Assembly: GCF_037975245.1 (NCBI RefSeq)
Contig: NC_092569.1
Span: 4,052,501 to 4,116,500, forward strand
DNA from: Apostichopus japonicus
Taxonomy: Eukaryota > Echinodermata > Holothuroidea > Aspidochirotida > Stichopodidae
DNA length: 64,000 nt
Reading direction: 5' to 3'
Shown here: piece by piece, positions 21,801 through 31,525 of the stretch
Position numbering within the stretch: position 1 is the stretch's first letter
Layout of the letters: each line of letters begins with the position of its first letter
The notes under the pieces: generated by a model
Seen by the model: only the letters and a program-made list of their open reading frames with translations
The model's database searches: none
Told to the model about the DNA's origin: nothing
Made by a program: the position numbers and the translations under genes

Positions 21801-23753
21801 ATACAGTCAGAGGGGGCAGATGCCCCCCCCCCCCGACGGTCTCAAATGGACTGTTGGCGCCCTTTTCAGCTCTTTACCACTTTTTACTTATTCGCGATTA
21901 ATGACATTTTTATTGCGCTCTCAAATACCTATTGACATTTGTCACAATTTGTTGGTGTAATTTCCTGACAAAATGGCGATGACAGCTACTTATTCTTCGT
22001 TTATCTGCAAATTAGCAAGGCCCGGAAAGGGTCATTTCCGGCGATCTAGGGAGTATCTTTACTCAAAAAATGTCTGTACGCTCCGCGCCAACCTGTGGTG
22101 GCGCTTCGCTTAGATAGTGTTGAAAGCGCCCCTACAGACCATTCTCGCCCCCCCCCCGACCAATACCCCTAGCTCCGCCATTGGCCGGATTGCCCGTGTA
22201 CTTTAGTCTGACTTCGGGCATGGTGTTGGGATGCATATTGTACCACAAAAATCACCCATGGTGATATCTTGATTTGTGTCAGTGATGTTTCCAAGAAAGT
22301 CCGCATTCTGTATTATTATAGATCATACATTTATTCCATCATTTGAATAGACATGTTTTCACCTACTTTTTTTCAAAAACTTGTCTGCCTCTTCTGTTAG
22401 GACCTTGTCCACCTGATTTCATATTCGACGCCACGTCATCGATATGTCTACACGCGACAGATGTTCGAGTAACAACGACAGAGTATTTTTACGCATGCCC
22501 AACAAATTCTTTTCTTCTTAGTAGCCAAGATTTTCAAGATGTCGGGCTGTTAGCGTGGGTGGCAGACTCCTTTCATCTTACGTAAGCATCTATATCATTG
22601 TGTATGGGGTGCATATCCCCCCCCCCCCCAACACCTTTTTTTACAACCTTACGCAAAACAAATGATAGCATAGGTATAAGCAAAAGTTTGCGTGCAGACC
22701 TAATTATATAGCTACTTCATACGCCTAATATGTCTCAGAATGCACTATTTCACGTCTGAATTGTTAATTTGTTGGTCTGGGTGGGGGAGGGGAGAGAGGG
22801 GGGACACTCAGACCTCCTACATTAAGATGACCCCCTCTCCCCTTCTCATTTTTAAGATCCTGCATTCGACACTGCTACGTCGTTTACTCACATATATCAA
22901 AGGTGAAACAATCTTAGTATACATATTTCATTGTAGAAAAGATTATATGTGTTGTTAATAGATCTTCATTGTTTCACAAAAGTATACAACAGAAGGGAAA
23001 AAATGAAACCCGAGAACGGGCAGATAATTTTCTATACCACAGATTGTTTTAGGGTTCAAAGGTTGCAAAATCCATCTCAACAACAGAAAATAAACATTGG
23101 AATAAAAAAAAAGAAATATATATTAGGCACATGTGACTCAATGATGTCATATTTAAACTTGATCAAGTCGTCATCCCTGTGTGTGAAAGAACGTTATAAT
23201 AAATGTGTTAAATATCTCCTAAATGGAAGGGTGTTTTCTTTAGCTGTTGGGGGAATGTTATTCGTGACTTTTACCACAATCGCGTAGACGAATTTGTGAT
23301 GGCAATGTTAGTGTTTACTAAGGTTAGTCATTTCATGGACGCTTTCGATGAAAGCGGATTCCCCACTGCTGTCTTGTTTCACTCACTTCGTGAAGTACTG
23401 AGACAATTTGTATATTGTTTGGTTTACCTGCGGTACTTCAGTACAGAAGAAGTCTGTATTGTAAAAAAACAACCGCACCCGCGCAGTCTTGGGGAAAGAG
23501 AAAGAATAAGGGATTTGGGTGCATTCGCTGCATTTCATGTAACCAAGGAATGGCGGACTGCTGATACAGTTATATTCCTTCGCATTTCAGAAATGGAACT
23601 TTCTTTTTGTCTCCGGGATTATCAGGACCCAAAATCTACCGAGACTTGACCAAAGAAATTATTCAGTTTTCATATTTTAAACAGGCCGGAGAGCATTATT
23701 GCATCTGTAAACGCGACGCCGAGGGTACGTATCTTGGCCAGCATAATCAGTAA
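12803..23753 (+). CDS. Gene B: secreted protein with three C-type lectin-like domains (ten-exon model)
   Basis: Coding exons: 12803-12817, 14580-14628, 16286-16484, 16977-17137, 17867-17896, 19090-19273, 19963-20093, 20921-20926, 22401-22581, 23591-23724 (or to the stop at 23751-23753). All junctions have AG acceptors and GT donors and compatible phases, and the joined frame has no stop: 1,090 nt, about 363 residues, or 372 if the last exon reads through. Order: signal peptide, CTLD1, linker, CTLD2, two-residue linker, CTLD3. CTLDs bind sugars, proteins or lipids outside the cell. None of these has the EPN or QPD motif of Ca2+-dependent sugar binding, so carbohydrate binding of the classical kind is doubtful. 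The C-terminus is uncertain because a satellite array starts about 200 bp further on. Built by eye; no transcript evidence. Confidence 0.72.
12915..13165. repeat. Dispersed repeat, copy 2 (unknown family)
   Basis: In gene B intron 1. Shares AATATGCTAGA, AGTGGTCACC, AACTTCTAGCAATTTTTAGC and TAATTTGGGGCC with the copy at 8,360. An A-run at 13,071-13,085 lies inside it. Confidence 0.55.
13480..14400. repeat. Minisatellite of ~58-62 bp units, about 15 copies, in gene B intron 1
   Basis: The recurring unit contains TGTGATGTGACATTGTACTA, then AGGGGACAAAACATATGACT and TCACTCGGTATTACATA. Copies differ by small indels and substitutions. It ends about 180 bp before the signal-peptide exon. Open frames on both strands are repeat artefacts. 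Confidence 0.85.
14580..14628 (+). CDS. Gene B exon 2: signal-peptide core
   Basis: Acceptor CGTATCATCTTCATTTCAG, donor GTAAGT, 49 nt. Phase 0 entry gives VIIQILSPMLVSLLLSG with phase 1 exit. Together with exon 1 this is a typical cleavable signal peptide (short N-region, hydrophobic core, small residues S-G at the end). The other two frames are a stop or a phase that does not fit exon 3. Confidence 0.68.
15127..15528. mobile_element. Non-autonomous hAT-like DNA transposon (MITE)
   Basis: Ends CAGGGTTTCCCTAAC and AATTAGGGAACCCCTG are terminal inverted repeats of about 14-15 bp with few mismatches. The element is flanked by a perfect 8-bp direct repeat GTCTATGT at 15,119-15,126 and 15,529-15,536, the target duplication length of hAT elements. 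Interior of about 370 bp has no transposase; sub-terminal CACGAACCCCC-type motifs occur at both ends. In gene B intron 2. Confidence 0.88.
15869..16141 (-). other. Open minus-strand frame with protein-like composition, unidentified
   Basis: A 90-codon frame on the opposite strand inside gene B intron 2. It contains KPIGLGIVERGRKPKRYHQA and LCEEQLIETAKKIC, with a dibasic-rich stretch and several cysteines. Nothing decides whether it is an exon, an old transposon fragment or chance. No family recognised. Confidence 0.2.
16286..16484 (+). CDS. Gene B exon 3: CTLD1, N-terminal half
   Basis: Acceptor CTATTACATTCCATTTAG; donor ACAG|GTAAGG; 199 nt, phase 1 entry, phase 2 exit. It encodes HCIGSCGEHIYFDTD, then GLCYDV (N-terminal cysteines of a long-form CTLD). 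The helix-1 to helix-2 pattern IEAKCGTNGGTAV with C1 follows, then DRDLLQSLV. This fits the first half of a CTLD. Confidence 0.78.
16755..16801. repeat. Short telomere-like (CCCTAA)n palindrome
   Basis: Contains ATAGGGTTAACCCCTAGGG followed by TTAACTCTAACCCTAACCC. TTAGGG-type units therefore occur in both orientations around a GGTTAACC centre. Short, in gene B intron 3. Confidence 0.6.
16977..17137 (+). CDS. Gene B exon 4: CTLD1, C-terminal half
   Basis: Acceptor TGTTTTTTCCCCGCAG; donor CAAG|GTAATT; 161 nt, phase 2 entry, phase 1 exit. It starts KLWVSQDN, which corresponds to the W-I-G-L core. It then has PPFCRFFD (C2), SHSCRTHR (C3) and QIICSY (C4), so both disulfides of the fold can form. 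There is no WND, EPN or QPD motif. Confidence 0.8.
17250..17520. repeat. Degenerate tandem repeat of ~85-110-bp units, about 3 copies
   Basis: Recurring ATTGAAGGATACAATACT, GGAATTAATAGAACTCAGTG and TGTTACATGTAACAGTTA words, in gene B intron 4 (17,138-17,866). Confidence 0.7.
17867..17896 (+). CDS. Gene B exon 5: 30-nt linker exon
   Basis: Acceptor TCTTCCTTCTGATACAG, donor TCAG|GTAAGA. Phase 1 at both ends. Encodes D-L-Y-V-T-L-P-P-G-S, a short Pro/Gly/Thr linker between CTLD1 and CTLD2. Confidence 0.68.
17897..19089. other. Gene B intron 5, including a (CATA)n microsatellite
   Basis: A CATA/CACA tract lies at about 18,915-18,966. Otherwise no exon, RNA or transposon end was recognised. Confidence 0.6.
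19090..19273 (+). CDS. Gene B exon 6: CTLD2, N-terminal half
   Basis: Acceptor TCGTGTATTGCAG; donor CCC|GTGAGT; 184 nt, phase 1 entry, phase 2 exit, as in exon 3. It begins DNCPFGFVEIPEYQLCF, the standard opening of a long-form CTLD. C1 follows in LQLSCSG, and then AEDLTYLSTIV. Confidence 0.78.
19343..19757 (+). mobile_element. tRNA-derived SINE (V-SINE/SINE2-like)
   Basis: The head has a box A-like TGGTTAAGGCAGTGG and box B GGTTCGAGCCC. The body carries TCCTTGGGCAAGGCACTTAA and CTACCCAGGTGTATAAATGG, seen in widespread deuterostome SINEs. The 3' end has GGCGCTATATAAATG followed by (GATT)n at 19,733-19,757. About 415 bp, complete in appearance, in gene B intron 6 in the gene's orientation. 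Family placement is from memory of these motifs. Confidence 0.82.
19963..20093 (+). CDS. Gene B exon 7: CTLD2, C-terminal half
   Basis: Acceptor CTTTTCATACACAG; donor ACT|GTACGT, which is weaker than the others; 131 nt, phase 2 entry, phase 1 exit. It carries C2 (GNTCHVF), C3 (EESCSQT) and C4 (RILCQRYYY). The usual core tryptophan is not evident (HAEYTL in that area). Confidence 0.72.
20128..20355. repeat. Dispersed repeat, copy 3 (unknown family)
   Basis: In gene B intron 7. Shares GCCCCCAAAATCTGCTAGA, TCAAATAATGGTCA and CCAGGAAAAAACTACTTTTA with copies at 8,360 and 12,915. The best preserved start of the three is GGTCATCACTGTTGCCC. Confidence 0.5.
20740..20815. repeat. Very AT-rich tract
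   Basis: Nearly pure A/T (TATATT, TTTAAATAATTAAATAAATT) about 100 bp upstream of the 6-nt microexon. Confidence 0.6.
20921..20926 (+). CDS. Gene B exon 8: 6-nt microexon
   Basis: TTTTTTTACCCTTTTCAG is followed by ATGACG and then GTGAGTG. Both splice sites are strong. The exon is phase 1-1 and completes Tyr, adds Asp and starts the Gly codon finished by exon 9, giving Y-D-G between CTLD2 and CTLD3. Skipping it would also keep the frame (T|GA would create a stop, see findings). Confidence 0.55.
21330..21535. repeat. Minisatellite of ~15-20-bp units
   Basis: Repeats of ATATTAACACATAGAAC and ATATTAACACATAGT variants, about 12 copies, in gene B intron 8. Confidence 0.85.
21782..22186. mobile_element. 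Non-autonomous DNA transposon with GGCCARTGGCGGAGC termini
   Basis: The 15-bp ends GGCCAGTGGCGGAGC and the complement of GCTCCGCCATTGGCC differ at one position. GGAT borders both sides and could be a 4-bp target duplication, although the CAGTGGCGGAGC ends resemble hAT termini, which make 8-bp duplications. About 405 bp, no transposase; C-runs lie near both ends. In gene B intron 8. Confidence 0.7.
22401..22581 (+). CDS. Gene B exon 9: CTLD3, N-terminal half
   Basis: Acceptor TGCCTCTTCTGTTAG; donor TTAC|GTAAGC; 181 nt, phase 1 entry, phase 2 exit. It opens GPCPPDFIFDATSSICLH, then EYFYACPTNSFLL with C1, SSQDFQDVGLLAWVADS. Same layout as exons 3 and 6. Confidence 0.78.
22582..23590. other. Gene B intron 9; no supported gene inside
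   Basis: A C-run lies at 22,617-22,630. Two open plus-strand frames of 112 and 117 codons (22,949-23,287 and 23,296-23,649) are in different frames from each other and from the CTLD exon and show no domain, so they are not called. Confidence 0.5.
23591..23724 (+). CDS. Gene B exon 10: CTLD3, C-terminal half lacking C2 and C3
   Basis: Acceptor TATTCCTTCGCATTTCAG; 134 nt to a possible donor GAGG|GTACGT; phase 2 entry, phase 1 exit. It encodes NGTFFLSPGLSGPKIYRDLT, then IIQFSYFKQAGEHYCICKRD. Only C4 (HYCIC) is kept; the C2 and C3 positions are non-Cys (KIYRD, FSYFK). The gene A exon at 525-658 has the same length, the same YRD and SY features and the same cysteine loss. If the donor is not used, the frame ends nine codons later at TAA 23751-23753. 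Confidence 0.7.
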
Positions 23754-23950
23754 AACTAAGTACGCATGCGTATTTCAATCAATTAAGTTCCTCGACGTAG
23801 GAATTTTGTAAATTGTTAGTTGCTTATATTTCCATGTAATTCCACTATAACTTCAAGAAGATTACTTAAAAGGGCTCTGGGAATCGAATGCGAGCATTGA
23901 AATTCGAAAACTTGTATTTTACGAAAAATATTTTTGTAACGCTTATACTA

Positions 23951-23992
23951 GAACTTCGTCGAATTCCACTTTTGTAACTAGAGAAGCGTTTA
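23951..23992 (-). repeat. Inverted fragment of the 324-bp satellite at the array edge
   Basis: GAACTTCGTCGAATTCCACT and the following bases are the reverse complement of the satellite segment TAAACGCTTCTCTCGTGACA...CGAAGTT. It lies about 55 bp before the first direct satellite unit, so the array begins with opposed copies. Confidence 0.75.
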
Positions 23993-24044
23993 ATTGATTC
24001 CTTTCCAATTAATCATTAAATCATTAAATCATCATCAAATGATC

Positions 24045-24462
24045 ATTAAAAAAGTCGTGATTTTGGCCAAAATCGAACAAAATCATAAGGGTATACAAAA
24101 TTTCGGCCAAAAATGAAAGTTCTTAAATTTCTCTCAGGATACTTATACGGGTTCCCAGAACCCAAATAAACGCTGCTCTCGTGACAAAAGTGCAATTCGA
24201 CGAAGGTTTAGTCATTTAACTTTGATATGAAATGACGTCAAGATATGGTTTTAAATGTCATTTTTCACCGAAATATGACTGTTTATTCTGCTCTGATCAC
24301 ATGGAAAGGAATCAAAAGGGCGCCACACATTCATATGAAATGACGTCAAGATATGGTTTTTAAATTTCATTTTTTACCGAAATATGACCTGTTTATTCTG
24401 TACAATTTTGGGAAGAATTAAAAAAAGTCGTGATTTTGGCCAAAATCGAACAAAATCATAAG
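24045..24462 (+). repeat. Left-edge satellite units, truncated and diverged
   Basis: About 1.3 units of the 324-bp satellite with internal deletions, and with a partial re-duplication of the TATGAAATGACGTCAAGATA segment. Still carries the intact palindromes GATTTTGGCCAAAATC and TGACGTCA that most later units have lost. Confidence 0.85.
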
Positions 24463-26640
24463 CTCGAGAGCAGTGTCTACTGGGAGTCTCTTCTACGTAT
24501 CCTGACACAAATTTGTAACATTCATTTTTCGCCCAAATTTGCCAATTTTGTAAGGTTATACCCTTATGATTTTTTATTTCTTCCCAAAATTGTATGAGTG
24601 TGTGTGTGAGTAAAAAAAAAACAGCTCTCTGGATTTGGCTGTTGCCTGAGATTCGGCGATACGTAGTGTCATACAGTTTGGTAATCGTTTACATTTAAAT
24701 CCACAAAGAAAACACTGCCAGCATAACGATATGTGCGTATTACGTAAAGGCACCGAGCGTTACATGGTCAGCCTGTGAAATTCCTGTTCGAGCCGTGTGG
24801 CTCCTACGGGTAAATTAAAAATTTTAGGGAAAAAAGACAATAGCATTTTAAAGAAACGAATGAAGAGGAAAACAAGCAGCACACATACTTTGGAAGCTTT
24901 AAATGGGTAATGGAAACTACTTAGGAAAAAATAATGGGAGGTTCCCCCAAACCTGGCAAACCCTCACTGCCGGGAAGTACCCTTACACTAAGAAAATGAA
25001 AAAAGAAAACGTTTCCGGTGACTGGGCTGTTCCCCAGAGGAGGACAATTCCTCTGGGGTTTGACTCACAAGTCCTCTAGCCACCGGGTTCCTAAGCAATG
25101 GGCCCCATCTCGATCTCTGCCAGGGCTGAAGCCTCCTCCGAATTTAAAAACAAAACCGTAATGGATCTAGGGAACTTTTTAAACTGTTTTCTGCGTAGGT
25201 TATATGAACTAAGTATTTAAGCAAGAGGTCATAGAATTAGGGGGTTAAGAAGGAGGGTGTTTTTAAGGATATTTGGTTTGAAATAATTAGTTGGTAAGGA
25301 GTTCGCTGCAATGAGCTTACTGGTGGCGATGAAGCTAGGAGTTTTGAAAAGATTAGTGATACTTTAGTCCTCGGTCGAGTCATTAGAATCAGGGTACTTA
25401 AAGATTACAAGCTTAGATTTATTTGGACTAATTTTCACTCGCCATTTTACACCAGGAGCTTAGGGTTGTTCGCGGAGAATCTTTGAAGCGTACTGATGCA
25501 TAGGGCGGAAATTCTTTTAATTGTATACCAAATGCCACCAGCGTTAGTTTGTAGTAATCTCTCTTTTCAATTCAGCAGCTGTCAAAATGGAACAGTATCA
25601 ACCCACGAATTAAGATGAATGATTATATAAGTCTGTCATTCTGAAGTTGTTGCGTATTCGTTGTTATGGTGACTTAGGTATGCTATTGAAGATTGAATAT
25701 TCATAGTGTGCTGCAGCCGAAATAACGTGATTTCATAGTGTTGTCAAACCTTCAGTAATTCAATCCGGCAAATAGCTAAGTGGATGAAAGGGTGAACTAC
25801 AACCTGAATGTTCCGAGTTCGATTACCACACGATGGAGTTCTTTTTGCATTAATCATCTTTTACTCGGGTTAGCATCTTTAAGTATTATTTCTGACTCTG
25901 CTTTATCAGCGCTCAGGAGTTTGACGCAGTTGTCAAGGCATAAACCTGCGGATTTCTGTTAAAATGCGTTAGGGTTCGAGATCAGCTCGGGGCAGTGATG
26001 TTCCGACAGGGTGCAAAAAAGGTGTGGCTTAAGGACCCATGCCAGCGCCTTCCTTTACGTCTCGGACCCGGAGAATACCCATAGTGGGACCGGTCGACCT
26101 TGAACGGCCAGAAGCGAGCTAGGTGGCTTTCGGTGGCACATGCCTCTTGAGGCATGTGTGCAGCCCATAATGACCATTGAATGCGTGGCCCTGCGTCGGT
26201 AGTATTCTCTTATTTTTTTTTTTTTTTTTTTTTTTAAACTTTATTTTAACGGCTTCTGGCCGTTCTAAGGTCGACCGGTCCCACTATGGGTATTTATTTT
26301 AAGAGGATAGCTCGTTTAGCAATAGCTAATCTTCTACGATCTTTTCTCTAATAAGACATATAATAATATAAAATGTATGAACATTTAAGAAGTCATAAGT
26401 ATAAAGTTGAAAAAAAATATGATGTAACCTAACTGGTTAATAAAATAGTTAAAACGTGTAACAGAGTAAAGAAAATTAAGAAATTTGGTAAAAATAAAAG
26501 TGAAGTAGACCTAAACTTTATCAGATACTCAGGCGTTTACAATGGTTAAGATTTCTTGCTGATTTTACTCTTTGATCTAGTTTGTCCCAATCTTTTGCGG
26601 CAATGCATGAAAAGCCTTATAGAATTAAAAAGAATTAAAG
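24463..26640. repeat. Interspersed ~2.2-kb segment, copy 1
   Basis: Not satellite-derived except at its start. Begins at CTCGAGAGCAG with an inverted, diverged satellite piece (24,463-24,594; a ~28-bp deletion relative to copies 2 and 3). A (GT)n/A-run, an unidentified ~1.1-kb stretch, a tRNA-like sequence (25,767-25,838) and an inverted repeat around a T-run (26,074-26,115 with 26,252-26,294) follow. Ends where AATTAAAAAAAGTCG resumes. No intact long frame. Copies 2 and 3 are nearly identical. Confidence 0.85.
25767..25838 (+). pseudogene. tRNA-like SINE head in segment copy 1
   Basis: GGCAAATAGCTAAGTGGATG contains a good box A and GAGTTCGATTACC at 25,815-25,827 a good box B. The spacing fits a tRNA. 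Followed about 370 bp later by a T-run, so probably a SINE and not a tRNA gene. Confidence 0.55.
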
Positions 26641-28298
26641 AAAAATTAAAAAAAGTCGTGATTTGGGCCAAAATCGAACAAAATCATAAGGGTATAGCCT
26701 TACAAAATTGCCAAATTTCGGCCAAAAATGAAAGTTCTTAAATTTCTCTCAGGATACTTATACGGGTTCCCAGAACCCAAATAAACGCTTCTCTCGTGAC
26801 AAAAGTGGAATTCGACGAAGTTTTAGTCATATAAATTTCATATGAAATCACGTCAAGATATGGTTTTTAAATTTCATTTTTTACCGAAATATGACTGTTT
26901 ATTCTGCTCTGATCACATGGAAAGAAATCAAAAGGGCGCCACACATCCCAGGTACAATTTTGGGAAGAATTAAAAAAAGTCGTGATTTGGGCCAAAATCG
27001 AACAAAATCATAAGGGTATAGCCTTACAAAATTGCCAAATTTCGGCCAAAAATGAAAGTTCTTAAATTTCTCTCAGGATACTTATACGGGTTCCCAGAAC
27101 CCAAATAAACGCTTCTCTCGTGACAAAAGTGGAATTCGACGAAGTTTTAGTCATATAAATTTCATATGAAATCACGTCAAGATATGGTTTTTAAATTTCA
27201 TTTTTTACCGAAATATGACTGTTTATTCTGCTCTGATCACATGGAAAGAAATCAAAAGGGCGCCACACATCCCAGGTACAATTTTGGGAAGAATTAAAAA
27301 AAGTCGTGATTTTGGCCAAAATCGAACAAAATCATAAGGGTATAGCCTTACAAAATTGCCAAATTTTGGCCAAAAATGAGAGTTCTTAAATTTCTCTCAG
27401 GATACTTATACGGGTTCCCAGAACCCAAATAAACGCTTCTCTCGTGACAAAAGTGGAATTCGACGAAGTTTTAGTCATATAAATTTCATATGAAATCACG
27501 TCAAGATATGGTTTTTAAATTTCATTTTTTACCGAAATATGACTGTTTATTCTGCTCTGATCACATGCAAAGGAATCAAAAGGGCGCCACATCCCAGGTA
27601 CACTTTTGGGAAGAATTAAAAAAAGTCGTGATTTCGGCCAAAATCATAAGGGTATAGCCTTACAAAATTGCCAAATTTTGGCCAAAAATGAGAGTTCTTA
27701 AATTTCTCTCAGGATACTTATACGGGTTCCCAGAACCCAAATAAACGCTTCTCTCGTGACAAAAGTGGAATTCGACGAAGTTTTAGTCCTTTAAATTTCA
27801 TATGAAATCACGTCAAGATATGGTTTTTAAATTTCATTTTTTACCGAAATATGACTGTTTATTCTGCTCTGATCACATGGAAAGAAATCAAAAGGGCGCC
27901 ACACATCCCAGGTACAATTTTGGGAAGAATTAAAAAAAGTCGTGATTTTGGCCAAAATCGAACAAAATCATAAGGGTATAGCCTTACAAAATTGCCAAAT
28001 TTCGGCCAAAAATGAAAGTTCTTAAATTTCTCTCAGGATACTTATACGGGTTCCCAGAACCCAAATAAACGCTTCTCTCTTGACAAAAGTGGAATTCGAC
28101 GAAGTTTTAGTCATTTAAATTTCATATGAAATCACGTCAAGATATGGTTTTTAAATTTCATTTTTTACCGAAATATGACTGTTTATTCTGCTCTGATCAC
28201 ATGGAAAGAAATCAAAAGGGCGCCACACATCCCAGGTACAATTTTGGGAAGAATTAAAAAAAGTCGTGATTTGGGCCAAAATCGAACAAAATCATAAG
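26641..28298 (+). repeat. 324-bp satellite, about 5 units
   Basis: Five head-to-tail units between segment copies 1 and 2. Some units carry GATTTTGGCC, others GATTTGGGCC; one lacks AATCGAAC. Confidence 0.95.
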
Positions 28299-30496
28299 CT
28301 CGAGAGCAGTGTGTACTGGGAGTCTCTTCTACGTATCCTGACACAAATTTGTAACATTCATTTTTCGCCCAAATTTTTCAATTTTGTAAGGTTATACCCT
28401 TATGATTTTGTCCGATTCTGGCCAAAATGGCGACTTTTTTATTTCTTCCCAAAATTGTATGAGTGTGTGTGTGAGTAAAAAAAAACAGCTCTCTGGATTT
28501 GGTTGTTGCCTGAGATTCGGCGATACGTAGTATCATACAGTTTGGTAATCGTTTACATTTAAATCCACAAAGAAAACACTGCCAGCATAACGATATGTGC
28601 GTATTACGTAAAGGCACCGAGCGTTACATGGTCAGCCTGTGAAATTCCTGTTCGAGCCGTGTGGCTCCTACGGGTAAATGAAAAATTTTAGGGAAAAAAG
28701 ACAATAGCATTTTAAAGAAACGAATGAAGAGGAAAACAAGCAGCACACATACTTTGGAAGCTTTAAATGGGTAATGGAAACTACTTAGGAAAAAATAATG
28801 GGAGGTTCCCCCAAACCTGGCAAACCCTCACTGCCGGGAAGTACCCTTACGCTAAGAAAATGAAAAAAGAAAAAGTTTCCGGTGACTGGGCTGTTCCCCA
28901 GAGGAGGACAATTCCTCTGGGGTTTGACTCACAAGTCCTCTAGCCACCGGGTTCCTAAGCAATGGGCCCCATCTCGATCTCTGCCAGGGCTGAAGCCTCC
29001 TCCGAATTTAAAAACAAAACCGTAATGGATCTAGGGAACTTTTTAAATTGTTTTCTGCGTAGGTTATATGAACTAAGTATTTAAGCAAGAGGTCATAGAA
29101 TTAGGGGGTTAAGAAGGAGGGTGTTTTTAAGGATATTTGGTTTGAAATAATTAGTTGGTAAGGAGTTCGCTGCAATGAGCTTACTGGTGGCGATGAAGCT
29201 AGGAGTTTTGAAAAGATTAGTGATACTTTAGTCCTCGGTCGAGTCATTAGAATCAGGGTACTTAAAGATTACAAGCTTAGATTTATTTGGACTAATTTTC
29301 ACTCGCCATTTTACACCAGGAGCTTAGGATTGTTCGCGGAGGATCTTTGAAGCGTACTGATGCATAGGGCGGAAATTCTTTTAATTGTATGCCAAATGCC
29401 ACCAGCGTTAGTTTGTAGTAATCTCTCTTTTCAATTCAGCAGCTGTCAAAATGGAACAATATCAACCCACGAATTAAGATGAATGATTATATAAGTCTGT
29501 CATTCTGAAGTTGTTGCGTATTCGTTGTTATGGTGACTTAGGTATGCTATTGAAGATTGAATATTCATAGTGTGCTGCAGCCGAAATAACGTGATTTCAT
29601 AGTATTGTCAAACCTTCAGTAATTCAATCCGGCAAATAGCTAAGTGGATGAAAGGGTGAACTACAACCTGAATGTTCCGAGTTCGATTACCACACGATGG
29701 AGTTCTTTTTACATTAATCATCTTTTACTCGGGTTAGCATCTTTAAGTATTATTTCTGACTCTGCTTTATCAGCGCTCAGGAGTTTGACGCAGTTGTCAA
29801 GGCATAAACCTGCGGATTTCTGTTAAAATGCGTTAGGGTTCGAGATCAGCTCGGGGCAGTGATGTTCCGACAGGGTGCAAAAAAGGTGTGGCTTAAGGAC
29901 CCATGCCAGCGCCTTCCTTTACGTCTCGGACCCGGAGAATACCCATAGTGGGACCGGTCGACCTTGAACGGCCAGAAGCGAGCTAGGTGGCTTTCGGTGG
30001 CACATGCCTCTTGAGGCATGTGTGCAGCCCATAATGACCATTGAATGCGTGGCCCTGCGTCGGTAGTATTCTCTTGTTTTTTTTTTTTTTTTTTTTAAAC
30101 TTTATTTTAACGGCTTCTGGCCGTTCTAAGGTCGACCGGTCCCACTATGGGTATTTATTTTAAGAGGATAGCTCGTTTAGCAATAGCTAATCTTCTACGA
30201 TCTTTTCTCTAATAAGACATATAATAATATAAAATGTATGAACATTTAAGAAGTCATAAGTATAAAGTTGAAAAAAAATATGATGTAACCTAACTGGTTA
30301 ATAAAATAGTTAAAACGTGTAACAGAGTAAAGAAAATTAAGAAATTTGGTAAAAATAAAAGTGAAGTAGACCTAAACTTTATCAGATACTCAGGCGTTTA
30401 CAATGGTTAAGATTTCTTGCTGATTTTACTCTTTGATCTAGTTTGTCCCAATCTTTTGCGGCAATGCATGAAAAGCCTTATAGTATTAAAAAGAAG
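28299..30496. repeat. Interspersed ~2.2-kb segment, copy 2
   Basis: Near-identical to copy 1 and copy 3, with a handful of substitutions. Inverted satellite piece at 28,299-28,459, tRNA-like head at 29,631-29,702, T-run near 30,077-30,096. The inverted piece is longer than in copy 1. Confidence 0.85.
29631..29702 (+). pseudogene. tRNA-like SINE head in segment copy 2
   Basis: Same sequence as at 25,767, with box A TAGCTAAGTGG and box B GAGTTCGATTACC intact. Confidence 0.55.
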
Positions 30497-31525
30497 TAAA
30501 GAAGAATTAAAAAAAGTCGTGATTTGGGCCAAAATCGAACAAAATCATAAGAGTATATAGCCTTACAAAATTGCGAAATTTCGGCCAAAAATGAAAGTTC
30601 TTAAATTTCTCTCAGGATACTTATACGGGTTCCCAGAACCCAAATAAACGCTTCTCTCTTGACAAAAGTGGAATTCGACGAAGTTTTAGTCATTTAAATT
30701 TCATATGAAATCACGTCAAGATATGGTTTTTAAATTTCATTTTTTACCGAAATATGACTGTTTATTCTGCTCTGATCACATGCAAAGGAATCAAAAGGGC
30801 GCCACACATCCCAGGTACAATTTTGGGAAGAATTAAAAAAAGTCGTGATTTGGGCCAAAATCGAACAAAATCATAAGGGTATAGCCTTACAAAATTGCCA
30901 AATTTCGGCCAAAAATGAAAGTTCTTAAATTTCTCTCAGGATACTTATACGGGTTCCCAGAACCCAAATAAACGCTTCTCTCGTGACAAAAGTGGAATTC
31001 GACGAAGTTTTAGTCATATAAATTTCATATGAAATCACGTCAAGATATGGTTTTTAAATTTCATTTTTTACCGAAATATGACTGTTTATTCTGCTCTGAT
31101 CACATGGAAAGAAATCAAAAGGGCGCCACACATCCCAGGTACAATTTTGGGAAGAATTGAAAAAAGTCGTGATTTTGGCCAAAATCGAACAAAATCATAA
31201 GGGTATAGCCTTACAAAATTGCCAATATTCGGCCAAAAATGAGAGTTCTTAAATTTCTCTCAGGATACTTATACGGGTTCCCAGAACCCAAATAAACGCT
31301 TCTCTCGTGACAAAAGTGGAATTCGACGAAGTTTTAGTCATATAAATTTCATATGAAATCACGTCAAGATATGGTTTTTAAATTTCATTTTTTACCGAAA
31401 TATGACTGTTTATTCTGCTCTGATCACATGCAAAGGAATCAAAAGGGCGCCACACATCCCAGGTACAATTTTGGGAAGAATTAAAAAAAGTCGTGATTTG
31501 GGCCAAAATCGAACAAAATCATAAG
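30497..31525 (+). repeat. 324-bp satellite, about 3 units
   Basis: Three units between segment copies 2 and 3; the first has ATAAGAGTATATAGCC in place of ATAAGGGTATAGCC. Confidence 0.95.

Noticed and set aside
22949-23649. Two successive frames of 112 and 117 codons
   Set aside because: Different frames from each other, no recognised domain, and the second overlaps the CTLD3 exon in another frame. Most simply chance frames in an intron.
23685-23724. A separate 40-nt exon starting after TTTTAAACAG
   Set aside because: First considered because of the AG acceptor, but the longer exon from 23,591 gives a continuous CTLD C-half frame with matching phases and the same 134-nt length as the gene A exon.
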